A stretch of 64,000 nt of DNA, taken from contig NZ_CAMPKE010000011.1 of assembly GCF_946887195.1 (NCBI RefSeq), positions 1 through 64,000 on the forward strand, in the 5' to 3' direction. The DNA comes from an uncultured Halomonas sp. (GTDB lineage: Bacteria; Pseudomonadota; Gammaproteobacteria; Pseudomonadales; Halomonadaceae). Below are positions 60,905-64,000 of the stretch, in pieces. Under the pieces are notes generated by a model. It was not told the origin of the DNA. It saw nothing but the letters and a program-made list of their open reading frames with translations, and searched no databases. A program made the position numbers and the translations under genes. The number at the start of each line of letters is the position of its first letter. Position 1 is the stretch's first letter.

Positions 60905-62503
60905 ATGGCTACCGAGATCAAAGCGCCAAGCTTTCCGGAATCCGTTGCCGAGGGCACGGTTGCTACCTGGCACAAGAAACCCGGAGACAGCGTCGAGCGT
61001 GACGAGCTGATCGTCGAAATCGAGACCGATAAGGTCGTCCTCGAAGTGGTGGCACCGGAAGCGGGCACGCTGTCGGAGATCAAGGTCGAGGAGGGCGATA
61101 CCTGCGATTCGGAGCAGGTGCTGGGCCTGCTCGGCGAGGCCGAGGAGAAAGCCAAGCCCAAGTCGGGCGCCGATGCCGACGCCAAGGCTGAGAGCGATGC
61201 CGAGCCTGAACGGAAGACCGAGAAGAAGCCGGCAAAAAAAGCCGACAAGCCGGCCGCCTCTGGCAAGACCTACGATGTCAAGGCGCCGTCCTTTCCCGAG
61301 TCCGTCCAGGAAGGCACCGTGGCGACCTGGCACAAGAAGGTCGGCGAAGCGGTCAAGCGCGACGAGGTATTGGCCGACATCGAGACCGACAAGGTGGTGC
61401 TCGAAGTCGTTGCACCCGTCGACGGTGCGCTGTCCGAGATCAAGGTCGAAGAGGGCGGGCAGGTTGAATCCGAGGCCGTGCTGGCGATCTTCGCCGAGGG
61501 CGCCGGTGGCGATTCGAGCGATGACGAGGCCGACGAGAGTGACCAGAGCGACGATCGGGCCGATGAGGGCGCGGATGAGAAGCTCGGCGACAAGATTCTC
61601 GCGCCCGCCGCTCGCAAGATGATTGCCGAGCACGATCTCGATGCCAGCAAGATCGAAGGCACCGGCAAGGGTGGCCGCGTGCTCAAGGAAGACGTCCAGA
61701 AGGCGGTGAAGGAGGGTGGCGCCAAGAAAGCGGCGGCCGCCAAGGCGGCAGACAGCGCCAGTCCGGTCAAGGCCGCCGCCACCGCACCGGCAGTCGAGGG
61801 CGAGCGCCCCGAGAAGCGCGTGCCGATGAGCCGGTTGCGTCAGACCATCGCCAAGCGCCTGGTTCAGGCCCAGCAGACCGCGGCCATGCTGACCACCTAT
61901 AACGAGGTGGACATGAGCGCGGTGATGGCGCTGCGTGCGCAGTACAAGGAAACCTTCCAGAAGGCGCACGATACCAAGCTCGGATTCATGGGCTTCTTCG
62001 TCAAGGCGTGTTCCGAGGCGCTCAAGCGCTTCCCCGATGTCAACGCCTCCATCGACGGCACCGATATCGTCTACCATGGCTATCAGGACATCGGCGTGGC
62101 GGTTTCGACGCCGCGCGGCCTGGTGGTACCGGTGCTACGCGATACCGACAGCATGAAGATCGCCGATGTCGAGAAGACCATCGTCGACTTCGGCAAGCGT
62201 GCGCGCGACGGCAAGCTGGGCATCGATGAAATGCAGGGCGGCACCTTCACCATCACCAATGGCGGTATCTTCGGCTCGCTGATGTCGACGCCGATCATCA
62301 ATCCGCCGCAGACCGCGATTCTGGGGATGCATAAGATTCAGGAGCGCCCCGTGGCGATCGCCGGCAAGGTCGAGGTACGCCCGATGATGTATCTGGCGGT
62401 GTCCTACGACCACCGCATGATCGACGGCAAGGACGCGGTACAGTTCCTGGTGACCATCAAGGAATTGCTCGAGGATCCGGCACGTCTGCTGCTGGACGTG
62501 TGA
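60905..62503 (+). CDS. sucB: Dihydrolipoyllysine succinyltransferase (2-oxoglutarate dehydrogenase E2) with two lipoyl domains
   Basis: The 532-residue protein has two almost identical lipoyl domains (lipoyl lysines in ETDKVV at residues 43 and 163, exactly 120 apart), joined and followed by charged Ala/Lys/Glu linkers. A peripheral subunit-binding domain follows ([20 protein letters not shown]), then the catalytic domain with [15 protein letters not shown] (His and Asp). Most SucB proteins have one lipoyl domain, so the second is a duplication more usual in pyruvate dehydrogenase E2. Its place right after sucA and its [12 protein letters not shown] sequence identify it as SucB. Confidence 0.94.
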   Translation: MATEIKAPSFPESVAEGTVATWHKKPGDSVERDELIVEIETDKVVLEVVAPEAGTLSEIKVEEGDTCDSEQVLGLLGEAEEKAKPKSGADADAKAESDAEPERKTEKKPAKKADKPAASGKTYDVKAPSFPESVQEGTVATWHKKVGEAVKRDEVLADIETDKVVLEVVAPVDGALSEIKVEEGGQVESEAVLAIFAEGAGGDSSDDEADESDQSDDRADEGADEKLGDKILAPAARKMIAEHDLDASKIEGTGKGGRVLKEDVQKAVKEGGAKKAAAAKAADSASPVKAAATAPAVEGERPEKRVPMSRLRQTIAKRLVQAQQTAAMLTTYNEVDMSAVMALRAQYKETFQKAHDTKLGFMGFFVKACSEALKRFPDVNASIDGTDIVYHGYQDIGVAVSTPRGLVVPVLRDTDSMKIADVEKTIVDFGKRARDGKLGIDEMQGGTFTITNGGIFGSLMSTPIINPPQTAILGMHKIQERPVAIAGKVEVRPMMYLAVSYDHRMIDGKDAVQFLVTIKELLEDPARLLLDV

Positions 62504-63982
<1,479 letters not shown>

Positions 63983-64000
63983 CCGCATTCACGATGTAAG

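Overview
The window is GC-rich chromosomal DNA of a gammaproteobacterium. The best guess is a member of the Halomonadaceae (Halomonas, Chromohalobacter or a relative). This is an inference from gene content: a gltA / sdhCDAB-sucAB-lpd block, gltX followed by tRNA-Ala(GGC) and tRNA-Glu(TTC), DUF1415, OsmC, sbcDC and TRAP-type sugar-acid uptake. No marker rRNA is present. I saw no phage, insertion sequence or CRISPR array.

Layout. (1) 1-8300 is a sugar-acid catabolism region. A leftward operon encodes an IlvD/Edd-type dehydratase and a TRAP transporter (dctP, then dctQ cut by the window edge), with a striking twin palindromic operator in front. It is accompanied by two FCD-type GntR regulators, argE, wrbA and a D-tartrate dehydratase. 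(2) 8306-13799 holds DNA repair genes: sbcC, sbcD and endonuclease V. (3) 13772-29226 is a large leftward Tad/Flp pilus locus: flp, TadG-like and TadE-like proteins, a second small pilin, cpaB, the cpaC secretin, an FHA-TadA fusion ATPase, tadB, tadC, a DUF192 gene, an FHA/TPR membrane protein, tadD, a giant TadE-like protein, and finally a Ser/Thr protein kinase. No tadZ and no prepilin peptidase are visible. (4) 29649-34943 contains DUF1415, OsmC, a glutamine-amidotransferase/amidoligase pair, and manC with a creatininase-family gene. (5) 35265-37072 is an orphan PAAR effector with a membrane immunity protein, whose toxin tip is AT-rich. (6) 37227-44641 is a compact, unusual cluster: GTP cyclohydrolase II-like, RibD reductase-like, a flippase-like membrane protein, a methyltransferase, a GT4 glycosyltransferase, a 6-PTPS-like protein, an MDR dehydrogenase and a CDP-alcohol phosphatidyltransferase. 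(7) 44777-52765 is mostly housekeeping: an M14-type amidohydrolase, dusA, two regulators, gltX, two tRNAs and a 3-hydroxyisobutyrate-dehydrogenase-like enzyme. (8) 52875-63982 is TCA cycle: gltA divergent from sdhCDAB-sucAB-lpdA.

The strongest candidate for an undescribed system is region 6. The genes overlap or nearly abut, and together they could make a reduced pyrimidine/pterin-like head group that is methylated, glycosylated and perhaps membrane-linked. Second is the Tad locus with a kinase plus two FHA proteins, one fused to the motor ATPase, which suggests phospho-control of pilus assembly. Other points worth a look are a cluster of DnaA-box-like sites beside an AT-rich stretch downstream of the tRNAs, four GGTAAC hexamers upstream of the sdh promoter, and a terminator with no gene before it that may end a small RNA.
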